A stretch of 64,000 nucleotides of DNA, taken from assembly GCF_001437075.1 (NCBI RefSeq), contig NZ_JQBX01000007.1:39201-103200 (forward strand), read 5' to 3'. The translations under genes and the position numbers were made by a program. The notes beneath the pieces were generated by a model. The model saw only the letters and a program-made list of their open reading frames with translations. It was not told where the DNA came from and searched no databases. Position 1 is the stretch's first letter. Every line of letters starts with the position of its first letter. Positions 8,643 to 16,527 of this stretch are shown piece by piece. This stretch comes from Pediococcus stilesii. GTDB taxonomy: Bacteria > Bacillota > Bacilli > Lactobacillales > Lactobacillaceae.

Positions 8643-9041
8643 ATGGATTTTGACCCAAATTGCGTTTTTTGTCAGAAGATGGAGACCGATTATATAACAG
8701 AAAATACTCTAGCGGCTTCTTTTTTGGACCTTTATCCAGTGAGTAAGGGGCACACGCTAATTGTACCTAAACGACATGTTCGCCAAATATGGAGCCTAAC
8801 TGAAGATGAACGGCATGCGATATTTGAATTAGTTGAAAAAAATAAAGCAATTTTGGATCAGAAATATCATCCTGATGGATACAACATTGCGATTAATTCA
8901 GGTGCAGCCGCTGGTCAAAGTGTGTTCCACTGTCATGTTCATTTAATTCCACGCTATTGGAATGAAGAACCCCGGCGGAAACCGGTGCCTGGACAGTTTT
9001 TAGTTCCGCCTGAACGGCCGCAGTTTAAAGGGATGGACTAG
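8643..9041 (+). CDS. HIT family protein (Hint-like nucleotide hydrolase)
   Basis: A 132-residue histidine-triad protein. The catalytic triad motif HCHVHLIP (H-x-H-x-H) is intact, and the N-terminal CVFC pair is the usual zinc-binding half-site. HIT proteins of this branch hydrolyse purine nucleoside phosphoramidates or adenylates; the physiological substrate is unknown. The ATG at 8643 is selected because GGAGG (8630-8634) sits 8 nt before it; a more upstream ATG overlaps that ribosome binding site. It is probably the second gene of a pepC-hit transcript. Confidence 0.92.
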   Translation: MDFDPNCVFCQKMETDYITENTLAASFLDLYPVSKGHTLIVPKRHVRQIWSLTEDERHAIFELVEKNKAILDQKYHPDGYNIAINSGAAAGQSVFHCHVHLIPRYWNEEPRRKPVPGQFLVPPERPQFKGMD

Positions 9042-9101
9042 ACCACAGAAATAAACTTTGTGAACGATTGTTTTAAAAAATTGTTCTTTCATAAAATAAG
9101 T

Positions 9102-9140
9102 AAAAGACACGGTAAAAAATGAATTTTACCGTGTCTTTTT
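9102..9140 (+). terminator. Terminator after pepC-hit
   Basis: A 15-bp perfect stem (arms about 9102-9116 and 9124-9138) is flanked by A and T runs, so it could act on both strands. Confidence 0.85.
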
Positions 9141-9194
9141 AATTTTTATAAAATTAATATCCCGATTTATCAACGGGTTAATCGCCTTTTTTTG

Positions 9195-9221
9195 AAAAAA
9201 AAACGTCTCACAAGGGAGACG
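9195..9221 (-). terminator. Minus-strand hairpin with long U tract in the hit-cls intergenic region
   Basis: CGTCTC (204-209 of the 9-kb block) pairs with GAGACG (216-221); on the minus strand the stem is followed by nine T. No minus-strand gene precedes it, so it may end a small RNA or a lost gene. The rest of 9142-9482 shows no ORF with a ribosome binding site on either strand. The AT-rich block before 9483 presumably holds the cls promoter. Confidence 0.4.
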
Positions 9222-9482
9222 CATACAGGTAATAAGTAACTGGTCATACGACCTTCATTCACCTTATGGGGGGAGTAAATGAAAAAGTTATCTATACTGC
9301 AACTATAAAAACAAAATGTGAATATTTTGTGAATTTTAGATTGCTTACTAATTACAGTTTATCGTGTGGTATGTAATATTTGAAATGTAAGTGATTTATA
9401 GACAGTAAAATTTAAAAAATACTTTCATTTTTTTTACTTGATAGTATCATAAATCTTATGGGTACAATGGGGGGATTAGACA

Positions 9483-10943
9483 TTGCAAATTTTAAAAACA
9501 GTGATTGAAATTATTTTAGTTCTAAATATCGTAGGTGCATTTTTCACGGTCTTTAGGCAGCGGCGTGATATCGCTGCAACATGGGCTTGGCTGTTAGTTT
9601 TAACTTTTCTACCGGTATTCGGTTTTATAATCTATGCGTTTGTTGGCCGTAAATTACCGGAAAACAAACTATTTCCGCTTAAAAATAAAACAAAGCTAGA
9701 GCTTGATCAGATCATGGAGCACCAGCGACGGGAGTTAATTGAAAAAAAGACGACAGCGGCGGACCAGGTGGTGCGAGACGCCGAGGGGATGGTCCAATTT
9801 TTTAGTGAGACGGACTATGCGTTTCTAACTAGAAGAAATGAAGTTCAGATTATTACCGACGGGCAGGAGCTTTTTGACGATATTTTTGCTGAAATTAAAA
9901 AAGCAAAAAAACATGTCCATGTTGAATTTTACACGATTTACGATGATGAAATTGGAAATCAATTACGCGAAATTTTGGAAGAAAAGGCGCGTGAAGGAGT
10001 TGAAGTGAAAGTACTTTGGGATTCTTGGGGATCGCTTGGAACTTCACGAAAATTTTTCAAAAAACTAAATGAATTAGGTGGCAAGGCGTTTCCGTTCTTA
10101 GGAACTCGTTCCGCTCTGACAGATTTTCGACTGAACTTCAGAGATCACCGAAAGATTGTGGTGATTGACGGTAAGATTGGCTATGTCGGGGGCTTTAACG
10201 TTGGCGATCAGTATTTAGGGCGAAAAAAGAAATTTGGATATTGGCGTGATACACACCTAAAAATTATCGGATCGGGGGTCTATGGATTGCAATCGCGATT
10301 TTTACTCGATTGGAATGCGACGGATCGACTTAATCCCGTATCTGAAGATTTTAAACCGGGATCGGTATATTTTCCTGTCGCGGAAGTTAAAGGAAACACG
10401 AGTTTGCAGATCGTAAGTAATGGACCAGATTCGGATATCGAAAAGATTAAGATGGGCTATTTAAAGATGATAAATGCTGCTAAGGAATCGATTTGGATTC
10501 AGTCTCCGTATTTAATTCCCGATGATAGTGTGCTTGATGCGCTCCGATTGGCTGCTAATTCGGGAGTAGACGTTCGTATTATGGTACCGTCAATGCCGGA
10601 CCATGCGTTTGTGTACCGAGCAACTCAATATTACGCATGGCAATGTGCTAAATGGGGGATTAAAGTTTATTATTATAACAACGGATTTTTACATGCTAAG
10701 ACAATGGTAGTGGACGGAAAAATTTCATCGGTCGGTTCCGCAAATATGGATTTTCGTAGTTTTAAATTAAATTTTGAAGTAAATTCTTTCATGTACGATG
10801 AAAATATCGCAAAACAATTACAAAATATTTATAAAAAAGATATTGAACAATCTAGCCTTCAAACGGTTGCAATGTTTGATAAGCAGACACGTTGGCTGAA
10901 GTTTAAACAAACTTTTTCCAGACTGCTTTCACCAATCTTATAA
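9483..10943 (+). CDS. cls: Cardiolipin synthase (phospholipase D superfamily)
   Basis: A 486-residue membrane enzyme that joins two phosphatidylglycerols into cardiolipin plus glycerol. Two N-terminal transmembrane helices (about 5-25 and 35-55) come first. The two HKD catalytic motifs follow: HRKIVVIDGKIGYVGG (about residues 220-235) and HAKTMVVDGKISSVGS (about 405-420), each with H-x-K-x4-D. The start codon is TTG at 9483, supported by a GGGGGGA ribosome binding site about 8 nt upstream and the typical beginning MQILKTVIEI. It is transcribed alone, with the T-box leader of the next gene downstream. Confidence 0.95.
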   Translation: MQILKTVIEIILVLNIVGAFFTVFRQRRDIAATWAWLLVLTFLPVFGFIIYAFVGRKLPENKLFPLKNKTKLELDQIMEHQRRELIEKKTTAADQVVRDAEGMVQFFSETDYAFLTRRNEVQIITDGQELFDDIFAEIKKAKKHVHVEFYTIYDDEIGNQLREILEEKAREGVEVKVLWDSWGSLGTSRKFFKKLNELGGKAFPFLGTRSALTDFRLNFRDHRKIVVIDGKIGYVGGFNVGDQYLGRKKKFGYWRDTHLKIIGSGVYGLQSRFLLDWNATDRLNPVSEDFKPGSVYFPVAEVKGNTSLQIVSNGPDSDIEKIKMGYLKMINAAKESIWIQSPYLIPDDSVLDALRLAANSGVDVRIMVPSMPDHAFVYRATQYYAWQCAKWGIKVYYYNNGFLHAKTMVVDGKISSVGSANMDFRSFKLNFEVNSFMYDENIAKQLQNIYKKDIEQSSLQTVAMFDKQTRWLKFKQTFSRLLSPIL

Positions 10944-11014
10944 TTAAAACAGTTGACGTTTAAATTTTTAAATGATAGTCTTATAAAAAATAAATTAAAG
11001 CATTTTAACTTTCA

Positions 11015-11232
11015 CATTAAGTAGCGCATGATCTGTGTGTCAGGAAGTCGGTGGTTGCTGCGAACCGATCAGGGTTATGTTGACGAAATACCGTGAAATA
11101 GTTTAATTAAACGGCTAATAACTAGAACCGTTATCATCTAGTGAGTGAAGTGTTTTTTAGTACACTTAAATTGGGTGGTACCACGGTATACACATCGTCC
11201 CTGTTGCATTTAGATGCAGCAGGGATTTTTTT
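11015..11232 (+). promoter_or_regulatory. T-box riboswitch, probable tyrosine specifier, upstream of nhaC
   Basis: The leader has the T-box core GGGTGGTACCACGG (11173-11186), which binds the uncharged tRNA acceptor end. A terminator hairpin follows (arms 11198-11209 and 11214-11225) with seven T. The distal stem I element GTCGGTGGTTGCTGCGAACC-type loop is at about 11047-11066. Opposite an AGTA motif, the sequence CGAAATACC places a TAC codon at 11089-11091 as the likely specifier (tyrosine). Uncharged tRNA should stabilise the antiterminator and switch on the downstream transporter. The leader is certain; the specifier assignment is less so. Confidence 0.9.
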
Positions 11233-11259
11233 ATTGGTCAAAAAATGGAGGGGAACGGA

Positions 11260-12639
11260 ATGAAGAAGGTTAGTACATTAGAAGCAAGTATTGTTTTGGT
11301 AATTATGCTGTCCATCATGGGAATCGGCGTGATTAAATTTGGATTATCTCCACAAACACCGGTGTTATTAGTTTTAGGATTGATTACAATCTGGGCTAAA
11401 ATTAGAGGCTTCGAATGGGAAGATGTTAATACGGGAATTAAAAATGGAATTGAAACGGGAATTATTCCAATTTTTATTTTTATATTAGTGGGCGCACTAA
11501 TTAGTGTGTGGATTGCAGCAGGAATTATCCCGACGCTGATGGTGGTTGGTTTTAAGTTAATTAGTGCCAGCTGGTTTGTTCCTTCGGTATTTGTAGTTTG
11601 CGCATTGGTTGGAACATCTGTTGGTTCAGCCTTTACGGTCATGTCAACAGTCGGAATTGCTTTCTTTGGCATGGGGGTGACGATGGGAATTAATCCGGCA
11701 TTAGTTGCAGGTGCAATTATTTCGGGCGCAATATTTGGTGATAAGTGTTCACCACTTTCCGAATCAACGAACCTCTCGGCCGCGGTTGTTGATGCTGATT
11801 TGTTTGATCATATCAAAAACTTAATGTGGTCAACAGTTCCGGCATTTGTGGGAGCACTAATTCTTTTTGGTATTTTTGGCGCAGGTGAAGCTCAAAGCGT
11901 CGACATGAGTAAGATTAATCAAACCGTAACGGTACTAGAACAACATTTTAACGTCAATTTTTGGGTAGTTATTCCAATCGCATTAATGTTTATTTGTGCC
12001 TGGATGCGAATCCCCGCTGTACCAACGTTGTTTATGAATATTGGGGTATCGGTAATTTTTGTTTTTATTTCAACACCTAAAATTACGTTAAGTCAAATTG
12101 CTTCAATAATCGAAAGTGGGTTTGTTTCTAAAACGGGAAATGCGAGTGTAGACCAGCTCCTCACGCGTGGTGGAATCGCCAGTATGATGGGAACCGTTTC
12201 GTTAATCGTGGTGACGTTGTCACTGGGTGGAATTTTAGTACATCTAGGATTAATTGAACGGGTGATGGAGCCAGTGGCAAGAAGATTAAACAGTGATGGG
12301 AAATTAATTTTTGCAGTAATCTGTAGTGCGATTGGCGTTAATATCTTTATTGGTGAGCAATTCTTATCTGTTATACTACCAGGAAAGGCATTTAAACCAA
12401 CTTTTGAAAAAGTAGGATTAGCTAATGTCGCGTTGAGTCGAGCCTTAGAAGATGGCGGGACGGTAATTAATTACCTAGTTCCATGGGGAGTAGCAGGAAC
12501 ATTTGCGGCAAACACATTTCATGTTGCAACGTTAAACTACCTACCTTTTGTATTCTTTAGTTTGTTGTCACCAGTCTTTTCAATCATCAGCGGTTTTACA
12601 GGAATTGGAATTAAACACGTCAATTCGAAAAATCAGTAA
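11260..12639 (+). CDS. nhaC: NhaC-family Na+/H+ antiporter-type transporter under T-box control (possible amino acid transporter)
   Basis: A 459-residue protein with about 11-12 hydrophobic helices, matching the NhaC family: an early GLSPQTPVLLVLG, WIAAGIIPTLM, GAIFGDKCSPLSESTNLSAA (the conserved central motif), and FIGEQFLSVILPGKAF and EDGGTVINYLVPWGV toward the C-terminus. NhaC proteins exchange Na+ for protons or organic anions. Control by a T-box argues that the real cargo is an amino acid, most likely tyrosine; this is inference. The ATG at 11260 follows GGAGGGG; an ATG at 11245 overlaps that site and would add five residues. It is a single-gene transcript with a strong downstream terminator. 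Confidence 0.9.
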   Translation: MKKVSTLEASIVLVIMLSIMGIGVIKFGLSPQTPVLLVLGLITIWAKIRGFEWEDVNTGIKNGIETGIIPIFIFILVGALISVWIAAGIIPTLMVVGFKLISASWFVPSVFVVCALVGTSVGSAFTVMSTVGIAFFGMGVTMGINPALVAGAIISGAIFGDKCSPLSESTNLSAAVVDADLFDHIKNLMWSTVPAFVGALILFGIFGAGEAQSVDMSKINQTVTVLEQHFNVNFWVVIPIALMFICAWMRIPAVPTLFMNIGVSVIFVFISTPKITLSQIASIIESGFVSKTGNASVDQLLTRGGIASMMGTVSLIVVTLSLGGILVHLGLIERVMEPVARRLNSDGKLIFAVICSAIGVNIFIGEQFLSVILPGKAFKPTFEKVGLANVALSRALEDGGTVINYLVPWGVAGTFAANTFHVATLNYLPFVFFSLLSPVFSIISGFTGIGIKHVNSKNQ

Positions 12640-12657
12640 TAGAATATTCATGTATAT

Positions 12658-12696
12658 AAAAGAGGGCCGATAAAATCAATTTATCGGCCCTCTTTT
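12658..12696. terminator. Bidirectional terminator between nhaC and the minus-strand esterase
   Basis: A perfect stem of about 17 bp (12658-12674 with 12680-12696), A-flanked and T-flanked, serves the convergent genes on both sides. Confidence 0.92.
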
Positions 12697-12710
12697 AAAT
12701 GCTGACAGTT

Positions 12711-13676
12711 TTACGATATTTGATGATGTACTAGGAAGTCACTCAATTTTTGAGCAATGGTGATTGATCCGTTTACGTCGGGATGAACACCATCGATAGT
12801 TTCAATATTCCAATCTTTAGTTGGAATAATTGAAATATTTAATGTCTCAGAAACACTAGTAATGCTTTCAACATGGGTTTGGTCAAAAGGCACGATAACA
12901 AATAATTTAGAACTGCTGAACTTCGATTGAACTTCACGCATGAATTGCATAAAGAAGGGTTGGAAGAGACTTTCCTCAAATTTTTTATCATTGGTTCCTA
13001 GATTAATAAAAACCATGCTCGGGTTGACCGCAGGAGCGGTAATATTGAAATCGACATAATTAATGAAACGTGGCGCCGCTGGAACACCGCCAGTTCCATA
13101 GCATAATATACCGGCGGCACTGTAAGCGATGCGGTAATCTTCCCAATTAAACATTTGTGATAAGAGCGCGGCATAGTTAATATCGGCGCCGTAATCAATT
13201 GAAGGATGTGAACCCCTGACCCAGCAACCAGCGGTAATGGAATCGCCAATAAATGCTACTAAAGGACCGCTGGGCTTGATCGGGTGAAGCACACCGTTTT
13301 TGGAAGCACGAATGGATTTAATAGCTAACCCTTGGTTTCCTTGCCAAACATCATCAGCATCGGTATTTCCCGTAAAAACAATGCGAATCAAATGGCTGTG
13401 GCTATGATTTAACTCAAATCTGATGGTAGCTTTATCTAGAGAAACAAGCTGAAGTTGATGATCAATATCGATACTCAGTGTTTGGGGTGTTTCAAGGTCT
13501 GGAAGAATGGTTTGAAGTTCAAAGTAAGTACTGTCCTCTATTTGAAAGAGAATCTCGGCACCGAGATTAGTGGTGTACATTATCGGTGTATCTTGAAAAC
13601 GGCGTTGAACCCAGCGCCCCATAAAGTATACATTTGCAATTGAATTATTTGATAAGGTATTGACATAATCAGTCAT
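12711..13676 (-). CDS. SGNH/GDSL hydrolase family protein (CE2-like esterase)
   Basis: A 321-residue protein. An N-terminal beta-rich region (about 1-130) looks like the jelly-roll accessory domain of carbohydrate esterase family 2. The SGNH hydrolase domain follows: block I FIGDSITAG (Ser146), block III NLGTND and block V DGVHPD (catalytic Asp/His) are intact. Such enzymes deacetylate sugars or cleave small esters. No signal peptide is evident, so the substrate is probably intracellular. It is the last gene of a minus-strand run pbuX-tag-esterase, 22 nt from tag, sharing the bidirectional terminator. Confidence 0.82.
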   Translation of the reverse strand: MTDYVNTLSNNSIANVYFMGRWVQRRFQDTPIMYTTNLGAEILFQIEDSTYFELQTILPDLETPQTLSIDIDHQLQLVSLDKATIRFELNHSHSHLIRIVFTGNTDADDVWQGNQGLAIKSIRASKNGVLHPIKPSGPLVAFIGDSITAGCWVRGSHPSIDYGADINYAALLSQMFNWEDYRIAYSAAGILCYGTGGVPAAPRFINYVDFNITAPAVNPSMVFINLGTNDKKFEESLFQPFFMQFMREVQSKFSSSKLFVIVPFDQTHVESITSVSETLNISIIPTKDWNIETIDGVHPDVNGSITIAQKLSDFLVHHQIS

Positions 13677-13697
13677 CGTTTAAGTGCCCCTTATAAG

Positions 13698-14264
13698 TTA
13701 ACCAGGATTGTACATACATTCGATTTCATGGTCGTTAATTAAGCCAATTCCCTGCATAAAGGAATAAGTGGTGACCGGGCCGACAAACTTAAAACCACGT
13801 TTTTTTAAGTCCGCTGAGATTTTTTCAGAAAGTGGTGTTTTAGCATGAACCTCTTCCGGGATTCGGATATGATCATTAATTTGATGATTATTAACGAATT
13901 TCCATATGTAATTATCGAAGCTACCAAATTCATTTTGAACTTCAATAAAGGCTTTTGCATTTGAAATAGTAGCTGATAGCTTTCCACGATGTCTTAAAAT
14001 ATCTGGATTTTGCATCAACTGATCAATATCTTCATCGGTCATTGCTGCGACTAAATGAACTTCAAAATTATGGAACGCCACCTTAAATGCTGCGCGTTTA
14101 TTAATAATAGTGTTCCAACTTAATCCCGCTTGATAACCCTCCAAGCAAAGCATTTCAAAAATATAACGATCATCATGAGATACTTGCCCCCACTCGTTTG
14201 CGTGATAGGCTTGCATTAGGTCGGAAGTTCCTCTAGCCCAAGTACAGATAAAATTATCATTCAT
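13698..14264 (-). CDS. tag: DNA-3-methyladenine glycosylase I
   Basis: A 188-residue base-excision repair enzyme removing 3-methyladenine from alkylated DNA. Family landmarks are CTWARGTSDLMQAYHANEWG at the N-terminus, LSWNTIINKRAAFKVAFHNF, and the C-terminal KRGFKFVGPVTTYSFMQGIGLINDHE. Tag proteins use a zinc-stabilised helix-hairpin-helix-like fold; Cys and His candidates are at both ends. The start is placed at the ATG at 14264, with CGGAG upstream at suitable distance; an in-frame ATG 20 codons upstream lacks support. It lies between pbuX and the esterase on the same strand. Confidence 0.93.
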   Translation of the reverse strand: MNDNFICTWARGTSDLMQAYHANEWGQVSHDDRYIFEMLCLEGYQAGLSWNTIINKRAAFKVAFHNFEVHLVAAMTDEDIDQLMQNPDILRHRGKLSATISNAKAFIEVQNEFGSFDNYIWKFVNNHQINDHIRIPEEVHAKTPLSEKISADLKKRGFKFVGPVTTYSFMQGIGLINDHEIECMYNPG

Positions 14265-14352
14265 TTTAAAAATCTCCGTTCTAAATAAAAAAGCTTTCAA
14301 TCCCCTAAAAGAAATTAAAAACAATTAGTTAATTAGCTTAATTTTAGCACAT

Positions 14353-15678
14353 TTAGACTTCATGATCGTAACCGTTAAATGAAAGATTTAAAACAACGGC
14401 GGTAATGCTGGCAACAACAATTCCGTTTGTCATGAGCATTTGAACCGTTTCAGGCAAAGCACGGTATAACTGAGGATAGACCGTTGATCCGAGGCCCATG
14501 CCGATGGAAAGTGAAACAATTAAAATATTTTTAGTTTGATTAAAATTAACTTGTTGAAGAATACGGACACCTTGGATTCCTACGATTCCGAACATGACGA
14601 GCATTGCTCCACCAAGGACACTTGTTGGAACAATGGTTGCGATGGCACCTGCCTTGGGCAAAAGACCCAACAGAATCAGAAATCCAGCGGCATAGTAAAT
14701 TGGTTTCCGGCTTTTAACTCCAGAAAGTTGTAATACACCAACGTTTTCGGAGAACGTTGAGTAAGGGAAGGTATTAAAAATACCACCCAAAATTGCTGCA
14801 ATTCCCTCGGAACGATACCCACGTTTCAGGTCATCTTGAGTAATGTCTTTTCCCACGAGGTCGCCTAAAGCAAAGAAGACACCGGTTGATTCAATCATCG
14901 TAGTCAAGGTCACCATAATCATGGTTAATATGGCGGATAGTTTGAATGTGGGAACTCCAAAATAAAATGGTTGTGGTAAATGAAACCATCCGGCTTGAGC
15001 AACGGGTGTCAATGATACCATTCCCATGAAACCGGCAATCCCAGTTCCGATTAGGATTCCGATTAGAATGGCAATTGATCGGAAAAAACCCCGGCCCCAG
15101 ACGTTAACTCCAACAATAACGATGACGGTGATTAAGCCAACGAGTAAATTTCTGAGATCGCCGAATGATTTAGCCGCGATGTCCCCTCCGCCAATATCTT
15201 GAAACGCAACGGGGATCAAAGTGAAACCAATGACAGTGATAATGGATCCAGTGACGATCGGCGGGAAAAGCCCTTTAATTTTCGAGAAAAGATCACCAAT
15301 TAAGATTACAAATAATCCAGAAGCAATTATTGCCCCATACATAGCAGTAATCCCCAAGGTACCACCGATCCGTTCTAGTGGCTGTACAGCTTGAATGGCA
15401 CAGCCAAGAACGACCGGTAGACCGATCCCGGTGAGGGCCGTTTTTTTAACTTGTAAGAGTGTCGCAATACCACACATGAATATATCGACGGATACTAAGT
15501 AGGTCATCTGCGCGGCAGTGAAGTGTAAAAATCCACCAATTAAAAGTGGGACGATGACATCGCCAGAATACATTGCAAGTAGATGCTGGAATCCTAGGAT
15601 TGCGGCTTTACCCTCGGTTAGTTTAGGCGTAATTTCGGTTACCGGAGCCGCCTTGTAATTAGAATCGTTTGTTTTCAT
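14353..15678 (-). CDS. pbuX: Xanthine/uracil permease family protein, probable xanthine permease
   Basis: A 441-residue NCS2 transporter with about 14 membrane segments. Characteristic stretches are GFQHLLAMYSGDVIVPLLIGG near the N-terminus, the substrate-site helix MIESTGVFFALGDLVGKDI, and FPYSTFSENVGVLQLSGVKSR. It imports purine bases by proton symport. The upstream guanine-class riboswitch with terminator means expression falls when guanine or hypoxanthine is plentiful, supporting xanthine/guanine as cargo. The ATG at 15678 is preceded by GAGGA. No xpt partner gene is adjacent, unlike the common xpt-pbuX arrangement. Confidence 0.93.
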   Translation of the reverse strand: MKTNDSNYKAAPVTEITPKLTEGKAAILGFQHLLAMYSGDVIVPLLIGGFLHFTAAQMTYLVSVDIFMCGIATLLQVKKTALTGIGLPVVLGCAIQAVQPLERIGGTLGITAMYGAIIASGLFVILIGDLFSKIKGLFPPIVTGSIITVIGFTLIPVAFQDIGGGDIAAKSFGDLRNLLVGLITVIVIVGVNVWGRGFFRSIAILIGILIGTGIAGFMGMVSLTPVAQAGWFHLPQPFYFGVPTFKLSAILTMIMVTLTTMIESTGVFFALGDLVGKDITQDDLKRGYRSEGIAAILGGIFNTFPYSTFSENVGVLQLSGVKSRKPIYYAAGFLILLGLLPKAGAIATIVPTSVLGGAMLVMFGIVGIQGVRILQQVNFNQTKNILIVSLSIGMGLGSTVYPQLYRALPETVQMLMTNGIVVASITAVVLNLSFNGYDHEV

Positions 15679-15731
15679 TAAAACTTATCCTCGTTTTCAT
15701 AGTTTTCAAATCAATATGAAATCGAGCCTAT

Positions 15732-15859
15732 AAAAAAATAAATAGCTGTGGCAAAGAGAACTTGCCACAGCCTTATAATAATTGTAAATTAGTCTTCCTA
15801 TAGTCTAACGTTTACGGCGTTAGGTAGAAACTGTCAACCAGATCAAGACATTATATAGG
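15732..15859 (-). promoter_or_regulatory. Purine riboswitch (guanine class) with terminator, upstream of pbuX
   Basis: The minus-strand aptamer is at 15859-15797: P1 arms CCTAT/ATAGG, the J2/3 core GTTTCTACC, P3 with a CCGTAAA-type loop and J3/1 GACTATAGG. The specificity base is C (GAC-TA rather than GAT-TA), indicating guanine/hypoxanthine. A 10-bp terminator stem (15745-15771) and a U-rich tail (15742-15732) follow before pbuX, so control is by premature termination. The remaining 15860-16009 region holds AT-rich DNA and probably the divergent promoters. Confidence 0.93.
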
Positions 15860-16009
15860 CTTTGTTTTATTTGATTGTGACTGAAATTTTAACATATAAA
15901 AAATAATGAAACAAGTTAACTAAAAATGAGTGAGATATTTTTCGATGGAATTGGAGAAAGAATCAATTCGATTTATAATGATGGAGAAAAGAATTATAAG
16001 GAGATAAAA

Positions 16010-16519
16010 ATGAAGATACTAGTTGCAGGTTTAGACCGCAAAGTTTCAAAAGAGGCGCTAAGTGATAAAACGCAATTTGAAGTGGTTAATAAAATCGAAA
16101 ACGGGAATTATGACGTACTATATATTGATATGATTCATATTGGAATGGATGAAGAATTTGAACAACTAGCTGACCGAATTGAGGATGGAAAAATTAAAAT
16201 TCGGAAGATTGTATTTTTGGCAACCGCCGGAATGGATAAGGAGATTAGTCCAGAATGGTTGGGGGATGGTAGACAGGTAAAAGAGCTGATACTTGAGGTA
16301 CAGTATGTTGCTAAACTTGTGGATGAAACAGAAATCCCTTATACAATTTTACGTCCGGTTGAAGTTCAAGATGAAGTTCAAGAAGTCGAAATTATTGCTG
16401 AAGGAGAAAAAATAGTTAACGCAAAAGTTTCCAAAAAAGGCTTAGAAAATCTTATTAAACAGGCAATTTTAACAGATGACTACCTTAATCAATCGATCGG
16501 CATCGCGAATAAAAGTTAG
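16010..16519 (+). CDS. Atypical SDR / NAD(P)-binding-like protein
   Basis: A 169-residue protein with a Rossmann-like pattern: KILVAGLDRKVS at the start, alternating strands and helices, and YTILRPVEV, which resembles the NmrA/atypical-SDR YTILRPG segment. The glycine-rich nucleotide loop is degenerate (no GxxGxxG), so cofactor binding is doubtful. The ATG at 16010 has an excellent AAGGAG at 15998-16003; an upstream ATG at 15926 has none. Two copies of the TGAAGTTCA motif occur 12 nt apart near its 3' end. It precedes rexB by 8 nt, so it is probably co-transcribed with the recombination genes. Function unknown. Confidence 0.75.
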   Translation: MKILVAGLDRKVSKEALSDKTQFEVVNKIENGNYDVLYIDMIHIGMDEEFEQLADRIEDGKIKIRKIVFLATAGMDKEISPEWLGDGRQVKELILEVQYVAKLVDETEIPYTILRPVEVQDEVQEVEIIAEGEKIVNAKVSKKGLENLIKQAILTDDYLNQSIGIANKS

Positions 16520-16527
16520 GAGAAAAT

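Noticed and set aside
11245..11259. ATG 11245 as the nhaC start
   Set aside because: It overlaps the GGAGGGG ribosome binding site that fits the ATG at 11260.
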